Assembly (NCBI GenBank): GCA_051530055.1
Contig: CM121342.1
Span: forward strand, 3,968,001 to 4,032,000
Reading direction: 5' to 3'
Length of the DNA: 64,000 nt
Origin: Neoechinorhynchus agilis
Lineage: Eukaryota > Acanthocephala
Under the pieces are notes generated by a model that did not search any database, was not told the origin of the DNA, and worked only from the letters and a program-made list of their open reading frames with translations. The position numbers were made by a program, and so were the translations under genes. Shown here one piece after another: positions 12,106 through 23,799 of this stretch; the first letter of the stretch is position 1; each line of letters opens with the position of its first letter.

Positions 12106-14711
12106 GGTTCTTCTTTCGAAATAAAGTAGAATGTCGTTTATGAGGGTCCTAGATTTTAGTTTGATGTTAACATCGATTTTACCTCTTGGACAACCCAACG
12201 ATTTCGGTCAGGGAAGTGTTCAATGTAAATGAGTTTGTACAAATCCCTCTGGATCCTTAGATTTTGAACCCTTTGACCACCTCGACACTTTCTACGGAAT
12301 GTACAAATCCCTAAGCTGCCGTCTTGATTTATTTGATTCCGGGTTTTGTATAACTAAATACCCTCGAATCGTCTGAGTTTCTTGGACAATCGTTTGACCA
12401 GGGCAGAGTGTTTCGACGCCAAAGGGAACGAAATAATTGCGATTCTCAACAACGGCCATTGTTGATCCAAGAGTCGAGGTTCTTCTTTCGAAATAAAGTA
12501 GAACGTCGTTTATGAGGGTCACAGATTTTAGTTTGATGTTAACATCGATTTTACCTCTTGGACAACCCAACGATTTCGGTCAGGGAAGTGTTCAATGTAA
12601 ATGAGTTTGTACAAATCCCTCTGGATCCTTAGATTTTGAACCCTTTGACCACCTCGACACTTTCTACGGAATGTACAAATCCCTAAGCTGCCGTCTTGAT
12701 TTATTTGATTCCGGGTTTTGTATAACTAAATACCCTCGAATCGTCTGAGTTTCTTGGACAATCGTTTGACCAGGGCAGAGTGTTTCGACGCCAAAGGGAA
12801 CGAAATAATTGCGATTCTCAACAACGGCCATTGTTGATCCAAGAGTCGAGGTTCTTCTTTCGAAATAAAGTAGAACGTCGTTTATGAGGGTCACAGATTT
12901 TAGTTTGATGTTAACATCAATTTTACCTCTTGGACAACCCAACGATTTCGGTCAGGGAAGTGTTCAATGTAAATGAGTTTGTACAAATCCCTCTGGATCC
13001 TTAGATTTTGAACCCTTTGACCACCTCGACACTTTCTACGAAATGTACAACCACTAAGCTGCTGTCTTGATTTATATGATTCTCGGGTTTTGGTATGTTC
13101 AAATACCCTCGAATATCGTCTGAGTTCCTTGGACAATCGTTTGACCAGGGCAGAATGTTTCGACGCCAAAGAGAACGAAATAATTGCGATTCTCAACAGC
13201 GGCCATTACATCCAAGAGTCGAGGTTCTTCTTTCGAAATAAAGTAGAATGTCGTTTATGAGGGTCCTAGGATTTTAGTTTGATGTTAACATCAATTTTAC
13301 CTTGCACAACCCAACGATTTCGGTCAGGGAAGTGTTCAATGTAAATGAGTTTGTACAAATCCCTCTGGATCCTTAGATTTTGAACCCTTTGACCACCTCG
13401 ACACTTTCTACGGAATGTACAAATCCCTAAGCTGCCGTCTTGATTTATATGGATTCCCGGGTTTTGTATAACCAAATACCCTCGAATCGTCTGAGTTTCT
13501 TGGACAATCGTTTGACCAGGGCAGAGTGTTTCGACGCCAAAGGGAACGAAATAATTGCGATTCTCAACAACGGCCATTGTTGATCCAAGAGTCGAGGTTC
13601 TTCTTTCGAAATAAAGTAGAACGTCGTTTATGAGGGTCACAGATTTTAGTTTGATGTTAACATCAATTTTACCTCTTGCACAACCCAACGATTTCGGTCA
13701 GGGAAGTGTTCAATGTAAATGAGTTTGTACAAATCCCTCTGGATCCTTAGATTTTGAACCCTTTGACCACCTCGACACTTTCTACGGAATGTACAAATCC
13801 CTAAGCTGCCGTCTTGATTTATATGATTCTCGGGTTTTGTATAACTAAATACCCTCGAATCGTCAGAGTTCCTTGGACAATCGTTTGACCAGGGCAGAGT
13901 GTTTCGACGCCAAAGAGAACGAAATAATTGCGATTCTCAACAACGGCCATTGTTGATCCAAGAGTCGAGGTTCTTCTTTCGAAATAAAGTAGAATGTCGT
14001 TTATGAGGGTCATAGATTTTAGTTTGATGTTAACATCGATTTTACCTCTTGGACAACCCTACGATTTCGGTCAGGGAAGTGTTCAATGTAAATGAGTTTG
14101 TACAAATCCCTCTGGATCCTTAGATTTTGAACCCTTTGACCACCTCGACACTTTCTACGAAATGTACAAATCCCTAAGTTGCCGTCTTGATTTATTTGAT
14201 TCCGGGTTTTGTATAACCAAATACCCTCGAATCGTCTGAGTTTCTTGGACAATCGTTTGACCAGGGCAGAGTGTTTCGACGCCAAAGGGAACGAAATAAT
14301 TGCGATTCTCAACAACGGCCATTGTTGATCCAAGAGTCGAGGTTCTTCTTTCGAAATAAAGTAGAACGTCGTTTATGAGGGTCCCAGATTTTAGTTTGAT
14401 GTTAACATCGATTTTACCTCTTGGACAACCCAACGATTTCGGTCAGGGAAGTGTTCAATGTAAATGAGTTTGTACAAATCCCTCTGGATCCTTAGATTTT
14501 GAACCCGTTGACCACCTCGAAACTTTCTACGGAATGTACAAATCCCTAAGCTGCCGTCTTGATTTATTTGATTCCGGGTTTTGTATAACTAAATACCCTC
14601 GAATCGTCTGAGTTTCTTGGACAATCGTTTGACCAGGGCAGAGTGTTTCGACGCCAAAGGGAACGAAATAATTGCGATTCTCAACAACGGCCATTGTTGA
14701 TCCAAGAGTCG
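12106..14711. repeat. Tandem array, unit 372 bp, 7 copies, with a long open minus frame
   Basis: Units start at about 12106, 12480, 12852, 13227, 13601, 13972 and 14343. The period is a multiple of three. Each copy holds a minus-strand frame of about 92 residues (MGCPRGKIDVNIKLK near its start, FVPFGVETLCPGQT in the middle), then a second frame with RRKCRGGQRVQNL and LIYIEHFPDRNR. In the copy at 13688-13266 the two are joined in one 140-residue frame. I do not recognise the protein. Frames break at different places in different copies, so at most one ancestral unit was coding. Confidence 0.9.
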
Positions 14712-14813
14712 AAATATCCTGGAAGAATGCACAATCGAAGGTCCCTGGGGGTGTGGAATCTTTAGGACACAAAATTCCTGTTTAATGTCGTTGTTTTTAA
14801 GATAATTTCGTCG

Positions 14814-17800
14814 ATGATGCACCCTTTGGTGATGGGAATCGTGTGTTTGTTCATAGGAATTCTCATGGGTGTTTTGGTGACACTGATAATGTTCCATAAC
14901 CTCAATCAGCCTCAAAAAGAGTCCGGTGACCCTCCTTTTTTCGCTGGTTCTCAATTCCAAGGAAGGCATTTGTACGTTAGTAGTCTCTTAACTCTAATAT
15001 ATGACTTTTTCGTTTTTTTACTAGAATGACAATGAAGCCAATTTGTCCGCGAAGGCCGTCAATGCAGTTCTTCAATTTCTTTTCCAAGAATTAAAAGATT
15101 CGGGAAAAGTGAGGCGGTACTTTATCCGCAAACTCGATGAAGACCTCCGTGAAGCAATGAAACAAAAAATGTTGGGTGCAATAATTCGTAGAATCGAAAT
15201 TCGAGATTTCTCTCTTGGACAACAATCTCCAGAATTCACGCAAATCTCATTGAACACAGCCGAGTCCGATTCCACGATGAGTCTTTCTAACGTCGAAGTC
15301 GGCGTCCACATTCGATATTCATGTGGCGTTTGGCTATCGACAGCCATCGACCTCGTTCTCGATCAAAGTGCTCAAATCACAGTGAAATTGAAAAAACTTG
15401 AAGCGGATGCGAAACTGGTTTTTCGGCGAGAACCATTCACTCATTGGTATTTGGCATTTTGTGGCGAACCAGAACTCGACGTGGACGTGGGAACACAGCT
15501 ACAAGCTCGTAATTTCCCACAACTTGCAAGTCTGATCGGAAATCAGCTAAAGAAATCAATTGGACGACGACACGTATGGCCTTCGTACTCAATTCGTTTC
15601 CGACCCTTTTTCGATTCTTCGCCAATCATAAAGTTCAAGAAAGAAGTTGCTTCCAAACCGTTTGATCTTATCCTCATCCATATCCGTTCCCTGGATCGAT
15701 TGTTCACAATGAAACGTAAATGCGATCAATGCGTCGTCGGATTCCTTTTGTCGGAAAAATCAATGCAATCAATGATTGAAGAACGTCATCGAAGTGAAGG
15801 AGATCGCGAACTTGTTGTTCCAAAGGGTCTCTACACCTCTGTTAAATTCCAAGATGTGATTCTTGTTGGAAACTCAATCACGTATATCTCTCAAGTCTTA
15901 CCGCATACAATCGGTGGACCGCTACGTGAAGGACTCATTCTTACGGCCATCAATAACCAAACGGTCCAAGGAGCTGATCATGCAAAGCATTTGTACGATA
16001 AATCGGCACCTAATGTTCTGCTTAGTCTCCAAGGAGGATATAAGGGAAAATTCGTAGATTGTGAGGACTTGGACGATTCCGACTCCGAACAACTGGCACG
16101 AGTATCCTATCTTCTACAAGGAGATCACGTTCAACACCTCAAAACCACAAAACCAATATCCTATCGACGATTCATGGATTTTGACGAATGTTTCGTCGTT
16201 GAGTATCGACCTGCGCTCGATAGATTTGTCAATATCTGTCTCCTTGCACTTGATGCCAGTTCAGAGAAGTCTAAACTGCTAGCGTTTACTTCGTTTTCAA
16301 TTGAGGAAATCGTGAAGGACTGCGATTTAACCTTAAGAAGGGAATGCCAGTTCTCAAGAAACCTTATTAGAGTTCTTCAATATAAAGATGAAGATCCGGA
16401 ACTGGCTAAACATCGAGGATATGACCGAATGCTTGCTAATGGGCATTTAACTGTCCGGTTCCAGTTATTAGTGGGAAGTGGCGAGAATCCGTCATCTTCG
16501 ACCATGAGTGAACCCATTGTTCGAGATACAGAAGTAAAAAATGAACCATTTGATACGAGGTGAGTCCAAAACCTTTTGGATATCTTTTAAAATCGTAAAA
16601 TATTAGCGGTCATCGGTTAGAAGCTAGAAGATTAAGCGTATATACGTTCTGCGCTTTTTGCAACGGAAAGGTTTGTCTCTCAATCCCATTCTTATTCGCC
16701 CCCCTTTTTTTTCAATTAGATATGGCTCAAAAATGCATTCGAATGTGTCAACTGCAAAATTGTATGCCACCGAAAATGCGCCCATCTATGTTATAATTCG
16801 CCTTGTGTACCGGCTCTCAAATCAATTCAAAGAACCAGTTCGACTCAATCGTTGCCTGTTCGTGTAAATGAAAGTAGCACTTTTAGTATTGGAGAAAACT
16901 TTGAAATGAGAAGAAAAGCCGAGGGTTTAAGTGCTTATTCGACTAAGTGCACGGAGATTTTGTATTTAATCCAAGTGGCTTTAAAAAAAGAAGAAATTAG
17001 CCTTGAAATGTATCCAAAATGATTTTAACGTTTTTGGAAAAGATTTATAGATCAAAAGGGAATGATGGCATTGAAATCAACAGCACTTTTCTATGGCTTT
17101 CTAAAGATTTCAATGAAGGGTTTTTTGTACCCAGAGATTTTGTATTTAATCCAAGTGGCTTTAAAAAAAGAAGAAATTAGCCTTGAAATTTATCCAAAAT
17201 GATTTTAACGTTTTTGGAAAAGATTTATAGATCAAAAGGGAACGATGGCATTGAAATCAACTGCACTTTTCTATGGCTTTCTAAAGATTTCAATGAAGGG
17301 TTTTTTGTACCCAGAGATTTTGTATTTAATCCAAATGGCTTTAAAAAAAAGAAATTAGCCTTGAAATGTATTGAAAATGATTTTAACGTTTTTGGAAAAG
17401 ATTTATAGATCAAATGGACACATTTTCTGAATTGCGGTCATTTTATTTATGAAAGCAAATCTTTTGATTATCTAGATTCCGCCGAACTTATCAAAATGAA
17501 AAGGTCACGTAAAAGATCCAAAATTTTAAGTTATAGTCAAAATGAGTAAGCTGCCCAGATTATGTCTTATTGGATTTAGATCTTAAGTTTGTTTGAGTGT
17601 AGAGGTAGTTTTTAAAAAAGAGCGTTGAAATTCTTGTTAGTCGTCGTATAGCTTTTGTTCTTCATAAAGAAAGAAGAAATTCTATCATCGATCGATCAAA
17701 TTCGTTCCCGTCTTCGAAATGAACTATCAATGATGGACGACAAATTCGGTACGATGGTTCGTTACACAAGTGAGCACATGCTCACTTCGTACCTTCGACA

Positions 17801-18386
17801 AGGTTTTCTCAGTCTCAAAGAATCATCTTATGTTCCAATTACACGATTGGGCATAATTGGCGATCTTATTGGACAACTTACATCGATTTGCCGATCGATT
17901 GAAGTGGACAGGCCATTTGACGAAGATCTAGAAAGTGAAGTGATCCGACTACGAACTCAGCTCATTCATTTCGGTTCCATTGAGTTGACTCTTAGAGCGA
18001 TGTTGGATATGGACGAATGTCGTTTTGCTCTGTCGTTAATGCTTGATCAACTTCAAACTGAATCCAAATCAAGGTTGTCACTAAAGAAATTAAAGAAAAA
18101 AGAAACACAACCTATGATAACTCCGTGTACTACACAAGCGGATTCTGTGAAAAATTCATCTCAAAGCACAATGATTGGCTCAGCCTATAAACGATATAAG
18201 GACAAAATGTTAAATTCATGGACCAAAAAGCCTTTGAGGCAATCGATGGCCGATGTAATGAATGTCGTCTACAATCGAACTCATAAAGCAGTCAGTAACG
18301 CCGGGTTTTCAACTATAGACGAAGAGGACGAAGAGGAACACTTGTTTGATTCGGTGTCCTTTCGTACTCATCGCGTTGATAAGTGA
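14814..18386 (+). CDS. PDZD8: PDZD8-like ER lipid-transfer protein (SMP, PDZ, C1)
   Basis: Endoplasmic-reticulum tether of the PDZD8 family, which moves lipids at ER-organelle contact sites. I read exons 14814-14975, 15025-16559, 16607-16670, 16720-about 16863 and about 17652 (or 17670)-18386. The first three introns (49, 47 and 49 nt) are GT-AG and phase-consistent; the last, about 790 nt and holding a 180-bp repeat, is less certain. About 875 residues. Residues 8-28 form an N-terminal membrane anchor, 62-250 an SMP domain (NAVLQFLFQELKDSG onward), 328-395 a PDZ domain (VLPHTIGGPLREGLILTAIN). A C1 zinc finger starts near 568: His, 12 residues, CAFC, then CVNC, CHRKC and a final Cys, assembled across the 16670/16720 junction. 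The last exon has charged helical sequence and an acidic tail. Domain order matches the family exactly. Confidence 0.88.
16953..17405. repeat. Tandem repeat in the last PDZD8 intron, unit about 180 bp, 2.5 copies
   Basis: The block starting GGAGATTTTGTATTTAATCC recurs at about 16954, 17134 and, partly, 17314. It lies inside the proposed long last intron of the PDZD8-like gene, so it should be removed by splicing. One copy carries a 69-residue open frame, which I treat as incidental. Confidence 0.85.
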
Positions 18387-18458
18387 GCTGGGTGAGGAAA
18401 AAAGAAAATAGTTTGTTTTAAAATAGCGTTTTCGAGTTTTTGTAATCTCACTATACTA

Positions 18459-19431
18459 ATAGTCGCCAATTTGTTTTAAAAAACTTCTTATTCCGTTGTT
18501 AAATCTAAAGTCCTTTTAAAAGTAAATGTTTTTATAATAATAAATTATAAAACGTGCAATCACCACCGCCACCCGCAAAATCTTAGCTTCTCTCCTTCCT
18601 CGGGCCTCGTTGTTCTGCGAGATATTTTGTCGCAGGAATACACCTGCTCGTGAGTCGTCGGTCTCTCAATTTTTTCGAGAGATCCTGGAGCAGAGTGCCG
18701 AGCTGTGAACCCTTGCTAATTCTCTATATTTTCGTACCTTCCTCCCTTCCGCTGCACCTCCAGCGATTTCGAGAGAGTAGGGAATGTTGCTTACTGCGAG
18801 GGTCGTCCCAGAGAAGGCATTTGCCCTCCTGCCACGGAAAGACTGAAATTCCGTCTAGTCGACAAAGATGGGCGGGTTCCAGGATGTTCGGGAAGTTCGC
18901 CGTTCTAAACGCCCGAGAAATTGCGTTATTGATTTCAGAATGGCGTGAGAACCTTCCTCCTGACCTTCTGCAGACGAGACCGTGTCACCCGAAAGCATCA
19001 ACCAAAGACCCACATCGATAGCGATGGGGCGTGCATATCGGGAGACCAAGTCTTAAGGATACTGCGATCCTCGTTACCTCATCAGTAAGAAGAGTTCCCA
19101 CTGATGCCAGAGGACAAAACTTTTCCCTCAGAATTTTCTTCGCTATCGGTTGACTCCCCTCCTAAGATCCAAGAAAAGCTGGGAAGGTCTAAGATACGGC
19201 GATTGGACGAATCCCACCTTCTTTTTTTGTGAGGGCACATAATGATTCTTCGAAAAATAGGTCTTTTCCAACGGGATTCAAATCCTCTCCAGTCAGGCGG
19301 TCGACTATTCGAGAAAGCGACCTTTCTAAGGAGAAAGCTGCTTCACCAGTTGTAAAGTCCTTTAGGTGCTGAGGCCTTAGCCCCGAAGCAAAAGCAATAT
19401 AAATTGAAAAAAGCGCATTTTTTTGCTCCAA
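18459..19431 (-). mobile_element. Degenerate RT element with restriction-like endonuclease, internally deleted
   Basis: Minus strand. 19431-19189 encodes a reverse-transcriptase N-terminal piece with the sequence LTKKEGGIRPIAV, typical of RTs just before the catalytic core. The core is missing. 19035-18790 in another frame encodes a zinc-knuckle and nuclease-like region: CGSLVDAFG, a stop, HGLVC, then FPNILEPAHLCRLDG and FPWQEGKCLLWD. The same module is better preserved at 57.2 kb. The 3' tail (18770-18459) is repeated at 19836-19487. Stops and frameshifts make it non-functional. It lies 70 bp past the PDZD8 stop, so the poly(A) signal AATAAA at 18539 may serve that gene. Confidence 0.7.
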
Positions 19432-19486
19432 AAAATATCGATATTAAAAATTAGAGACTACGACAAATGGCGTTTGGCACGTCCAA

Positions 19487-19836
19487 ATAGTCGCCAATTT
19501 GTTTTAAAAAACTTCTTATTCCGTTGTTAAATCTAAAGTCCTTTTAAAAGTAAATATTTTTATAATAATAAATTATAAAACGTGCAATCACCACCGCCAT
19601 CGGCAGAATCTTAGCTTCTCTCCTTCCTCGGGCCTCGTTGTACTGCGAGATATTTTGTCGAAGGAATACACCTGCTCGTGAGTCGTCGGTCTCTCAATTT
19701 TTTCGAGAGATCCTGGAGCAGAGTGCCGAGCTGTCAAGCGCTCCACTACTCCAAAAGGGATAAAATAGTGGACCCTCGCTAAATCGCTATATTTTCGTAC
19801 CTTCCTCCCTTCCGCTGCACTAGCTGACCTCCAGCG
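19487..19836 (-). mobile_element. Second copy of the same element's 3' tail
   Basis: About 350 bp, nearly identical to 18459-18770 (ATAGTCGCCAATTTGTTTT at one end, CCTTCCTCCCTTCCGCTGCA at the other) but holding about 35 extra bases near 19735-19770. Same orientation as the neighbouring element, so this is best read as the tail of a second, head-to-tail copy rather than as an LTR. Confidence 0.7.
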
Positions 19837-20597
19837 ATATTAAATATTTTGATATGTGTGATAGAAATTGAAACTTACGATTTCGTGAGCAGTGTTTCTG
19901 AAACAACTGTGCTCCGTGGAAGCTTTTTTACAAATATTTTAAACTTATACAGGTTATCAATAAGGGTTATTCGTTGTTATTCTTGGAAAAATACGTTAGG
20001 GAAACTACGAAAGCGTAAGAAGATTACTTCGGATTGGGTTTCATATCCTCGGGACCGAAAAATGCAATATAATCTGCAATTTATTCGAGTAAATTGAAAA
20101 GAAACCCAATGGGGGACAAAATAAACATGAATTACTTTACTGTCATTATGGCAAAGAAAGATCTCGAAAGGAATCTTTGACTGTTAGCAATGAATATGAA
20201 TGAAAACTATGACTATATAAAATGCAGTTCGTAAGTCAAGTTTTGCCGAGAAAAGTTCATGGTTTTATGAGCTTAGATCTTCAGCACTGTCTGGAATGCG
20301 AATTTGTTTGTCGACTTGGGAACTTCGATTAGATCGCATTTGCCCTTTAAAAACGAAGCATATCTTTCACATTGTATTTTTTATTATAAAACATCTTTTC
20401 TGCGTCGCAAAATTTAATAAGCTTTTACTTTACCAACAGTCGAAAAAGTTTGAAAAACACTGTTCCACACCTTCGAAAATCAAACGGTAAACAAAGATGA
20501 TTTTGCACTCACCATTTCATGCTTTATTAATGTGAAGTCCGAGGATGTTTCTCAGTAGGTCGAAATGTGCCACTTTAATTCTTAGCCAAGCATTAGA
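19837..20597. other. Unique spacer, no gene recognised
   Basis: AT-rich sequence with short frames (19849-20097 and 20296-20490, plus) that show no domain and no repeat relationship. Nothing further can be supported. Confidence 0.4.
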
Positions 20598-21430
20598 ACG
20601 TCTTTTACTCGGATTTTTTCCTTGTGGGCACACAGTTAATCGATATTTTACATTGGGGGAACAGAATGAAATCTGTTAGACTCTAAAATGGATTTTGAAT
20701 CCTTTTGACCCTCAATCTACCTCCTCGGGAAACCGCTTCCCAGAAGACAACAAAATTCAACACTAATCCCAAGGTATAAAAGATGGCAGAGTTTGTACAT
20801 TTCGTAGTTTTGTCGAAGCGGTCCAGTGGACTTCGGTTTGAGGGTCAAAAGGATTCAAAATCCACCGTCGACTTTGACTCACAACAAAAGGAAACGAAAT
20901 ACCGTTCTGCAGGGAAGAGGAAACTCACTGATGAGTGTAGGATCCTCGGGAGGAGGGATCTGAGAATCCGGAGCAATTCTTTTTTTGAAAGTCTAACAGA
21001 TTTCATTCTGTTCCCCTATGTAAAATATCGGTTGGATGTGTGCCCAAAGGAAAAATCCGAGTAAAAGATGTTCTACAGAAAAACCTAAACCGCTTCCCAG
21101 AAGACAACAAAATTCAACACTAATCCCAAGGTATAAAAGATGGCAGAGTTTGTACATTTCGTAGTTTTGTCGAAGCGGTCCAGTGGACTTCGGTTTGAGG
21201 GTCAAAAGGATTCAAAATCCACCGTCGACTTTGACTCACAACAAAAGGAAACGAAATACCGTTCTGCAGGGAAGAGGAAACTCACTGATGAGTGTAGGAT
21301 CCTCGGGAGGAGGGATCTGAGAATCCGGAGCTATTCGTTTTTTGAAAGTCTAACAGATTTCATTCTGTTCCCCTATGTAAAATATCGGTTGGATGTGTGC
21401 CCAAAGGAAAAATCCGAGTAAAAGATGTTC
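20598..21430. repeat. 357-bp direct duplication plus an inverted partial copy
   Basis: Two direct copies start at 20731 and 21088 (AACCGCTTCCCAGAAGACAA). Each holds a plus frame of 93 residues starting MAEFVHFVVLSKRSS. A partial copy at about 20598-20720 is inverted, so that GACCCTCAATC faces GGTTTGAGGGTC and the GAACAGAATGAAATCTGTTA segment faces its complement. The central part (ACTCACTGATGAGT, CCTCGGGAGG, ATCTGAGAATCCGG) recurs in diverged form near 31090-31145 and, inverted, near 47762-47812, so this is a dispersed family. Confidence 0.8.
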
Positions 21431-22397
21431 TAGAGAAACACTTAATTAACATAACCGGCTTGCTAGAAGACTTAAGTTAATTCTTAGCATAGGATGAAAG
21501 TGATCATCGCTGTTAGACTCTTGAACACCGAGAAGGTTTGTTAGCACGCGAATAATCTTCATTGTTAGTTTTCTCAAATTTAGAATGTTTTTCGCTGGCA
21601 ATTCAACGTGAAACTTTGGTAGTTCTTTTTCTCGAAATTTGTCCTTAGTGCATGTTTGGTTCTCAATTTCACAATAATAACAAGAAAACCTTTAAATTTC
21701 GACTTTTGCACCTGAATCAAAGATGCTTGAGGTTTCATATAAGAAGGTTCATTAAGCGACAGATAACAAAATTTGTGTCTCTCCTCTGGAAAATATTAAG
21801 GCGGCTTTGTGGCGTTTCTTTTATGAGCTTAATAAATTTTCTATTGTAAAATCACGAGATTTATAGTTGAACCTTGACGAAATTGAGAGCGTGAGTAATC
21901 TATATTGAAAAGGTCCGAGAAATTTTTAATTTTCTTCAAAAAGAAACAGTTAAAAGGATAATTTGTATTTTAGAAAAAAAAAGTAAAATGAGATTTGACA
22001 AAGATATAAAACATGTTATATTTTTCACATTATTGTCCATATTGTAAAATGTAAGAAAGACCAACAAATTTTGACGCTTACCTGCCAATGATAATTGTTT
22101 AAATAATAAAACTGACAAATCTTGCTCATGGAAAATAAGACCAAACGAAGGAATCCTTTAAAAATGAGATCGATATTGCATTTTAGGTAATGAAAAAAAT
22201 CTTTTACCGATCCAGATTCTGGTCGTTGATTATTTAGTTCGGATGATATATTAAGACGAAGAGGCCTGAACTAATCTTTTTTGTTTGAACAATAGAAATT
22301 TATAACATTTTAAAAATTCTATCTAAGAATAGAAAGATTCAATCAATTTTTCTGGGGTATTTTAGACAACCGATCTCATTTTTAGCAGCGAAATATA
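21431..22397. other. Spacer downstream of HSF, nothing recognised
   Basis: AT-rich unique sequence; includes the 3' flank of the minus-strand HSF gene. Short frames at 21652-21849 (plus) and 22118-21936 (minus) look random. Confidence 0.4.
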
Positions 22398-23462
22398 CTA
22401 AAACAAATAATCACTCGGTTCATTTGGTTCAGATTGTTTTTGAGGCGTTAGTGTAGCGTCTCCTTCACAATCCTGCGGACCAAACAAAGAATTGAACGTG
22501 TTCCAATCGGTTCCATTATCTACATTTGTTTCGCCGTGTGCTGTGATGGCAAGTGGACGACGATCGTTTTCCTCGTCCCTTCGTTGTCCGTCATGCAATC
22601 TAGCGTCCAACTGATTGATCCATTCTACGCAATGATTACAATTCTGATTGCTACCATCATAGACTGACATTTGTGATTGGTTAAAGTATCTCGGATCCGG
22701 CATGGGCTGCGCTGACGATCCTGGTTGACCTCCAGACTGCGAGGAATTCATTTTTGCAGTAGTTGACACAATAAAGTTCATTATAAACGAAATAAGTCGA
22801 TTTATAAGATGTTCATGTTTCTCGTGTCTCACTTGTAAACTCTTTAACTCTTTTAAAAACTCAGAATGAGCTGATTGGAAGAACTCAAGTTGGCTACACA
22901 TGTACCGTTGATTGTTCTCCAAACGTTCCATCATAAGTTCAATATTTTCAAGACGACGTTGAACTGTTTGTTGACTAGTATCTTTTGTTTCACGATCACG
23001 ACGTGTTATCATTTGTAGGAGATCGTGGCGACCTCGGATGAAATACGGATGAGCGAACATTATAGGACCTTCGACGTTTTGAACACTGCCGTCGAGTTCA
23101 GCTCGAGTTCGGACTGTTTTACGTCGTCTAAATCCGTATTGATTAAGTTGTCGATGAAAACTCATAAAATTTCGATGTCGAAAGTAACCGGACATTACTC
23201 TTGAGACAAACGCACTCTCGTCCAAGATTATAAATGAGGTTCCTTGACGGTCCCATCCAATGATTGACGCATGGCTGGGGCAGTTTACAATATTCCACAG
23301 TTTTAAAATAAAATCAGCAACGGGCTGTGAGGTGTTGTTGTTGCCGTCGACAGAGGCAGCTGGAAGGAGTTCGTATCCAGAGTGTGGGTAATCTTCCTCA
23401 CCCGTTGAATCAGGCTTACTCCTTAGATGGCGATGGCTCATTCTATATGGCCCAGGAGGCAT
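22398..23462 (-). CDS. HSF: Heat shock transcription factor
   Basis: Nuclear transcription factor that trimerises on stress and binds nGAAn repeats in heat-shock promoters. 354 residues in one exon. Residues 46-155 form the HSF winged-helix DNA-binding domain: PVADFILKLWNIVN, the recognition segment NFMSFHRQLNQYGFRRRK (99-115) and the closing FAHPYFIRGRHDLL. The usual FVRQLN is FHRQLN here. Residues about 166-230 carry heptad-spaced Leu, Ile and Met, as in the HR-A/B trimerisation coiled coil. The C-terminal 120 residues are Asn/Gln/Pro-rich and acidic, plausible activation region. The ATG is directly preceded on the minus strand by TTTGTTTATAG, a good splice acceptor, so the transcript probably has an upstream 5' exon or a trans-spliced leader. 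A possible donor, CAAG then GTAACA, lies near 23702. Confidence 0.92.
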   Translation of the reverse strand: MPPGPYRMSHRHLRSKPDSTGEEDYPHSGYELLPAASVDGNNNTSQPVADFILKLWNIVNCPSHASIIGWDRQGTSFIILDESAFVSRVMSGYFRHRNFMSFHRQLNQYGFRRRKTVRTRAELDGSVQNVEGPIMFAHPYFIRGRHDLLQMITRRDRETKDTSQQTVQRRLENIELMMERLENNQRYMCSQLEFFQSAHSEFLKELKSLQVRHEKHEHLINRLISFIMNFIVSTTAKMNSSQSGGQPGSSAQPMPDPRYFNQSQMSVYDGSNQNCNHCVEWINQLDARLHDGQRRDEENDRRPLAITAHGETNVDNGTDWNTFNSLFGPQDCEGDATLTPQKQSEPNEPSDYLF

Positions 23463-23475
23463 CTATAAACAAACA
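23463..23475 (-). promoter_or_regulatory. Acceptor-like site abutting the HSF start codon
   Basis: Minus strand reads TTTGTTTATAG immediately followed by ATG. The same string precedes the NOL10 ATG at 32708. This fits a 5'UTR intron or spliced-leader acceptor. Confidence 0.5.
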
Positions 23476-23799
23476 AAAAGGATGGCTGAATTGTCTCATA
23501 AATTCTCTCTTAGATTAAAAACGTGTTGTCGAAAATGGACCCGGATTGTTGTTTTTGTTGATCATTTATTTTAAACATCACCAAACTCGAATCAAATTCA
23601 CTCGGACGACAAAGCGATTGCTGGCTTGGTTTAAGATTCTGCATCACCACCTTACTTTTATTCGCAACAATCGATTCATTTTGCAACGAATTGTTACCTT
23701 GAAATGATGCTACAAAACATTTAAAACACCAATCTTTTGTGATGTTTTTCTGTACTGATTTCTCGTTGGTACGCCGGGACGAATACACACGCAACTCCT

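Noticed and set aside
15072-15347. Antisense frames over PDZD8 exon 2
   Set aside because: They are complementary-strand shadows of a well supported coding exon.
18459-19836. LTR retrotransposon flanked by about 300-bp direct repeats
   Set aside because: The repeats coincide with the 3' tail of the RT-nuclease element, lack TG...CA ends and contain no primer-binding site that I could see; two head-to-tail copies explain them.
20925-20965. CTGATGAG followed by a GC stem as a hammerhead ribozyme
   Set aside because: No GAAA strand at the proper place after a stem II; the motif is explained by a simple ACTCA/TGAGT hairpin.
20783-21421. Two identical 93-residue ORFs as duplicated genes
   Set aside because: They lie wholly in a repeat that also exists inverted and dispersed; no domain is recognisable.
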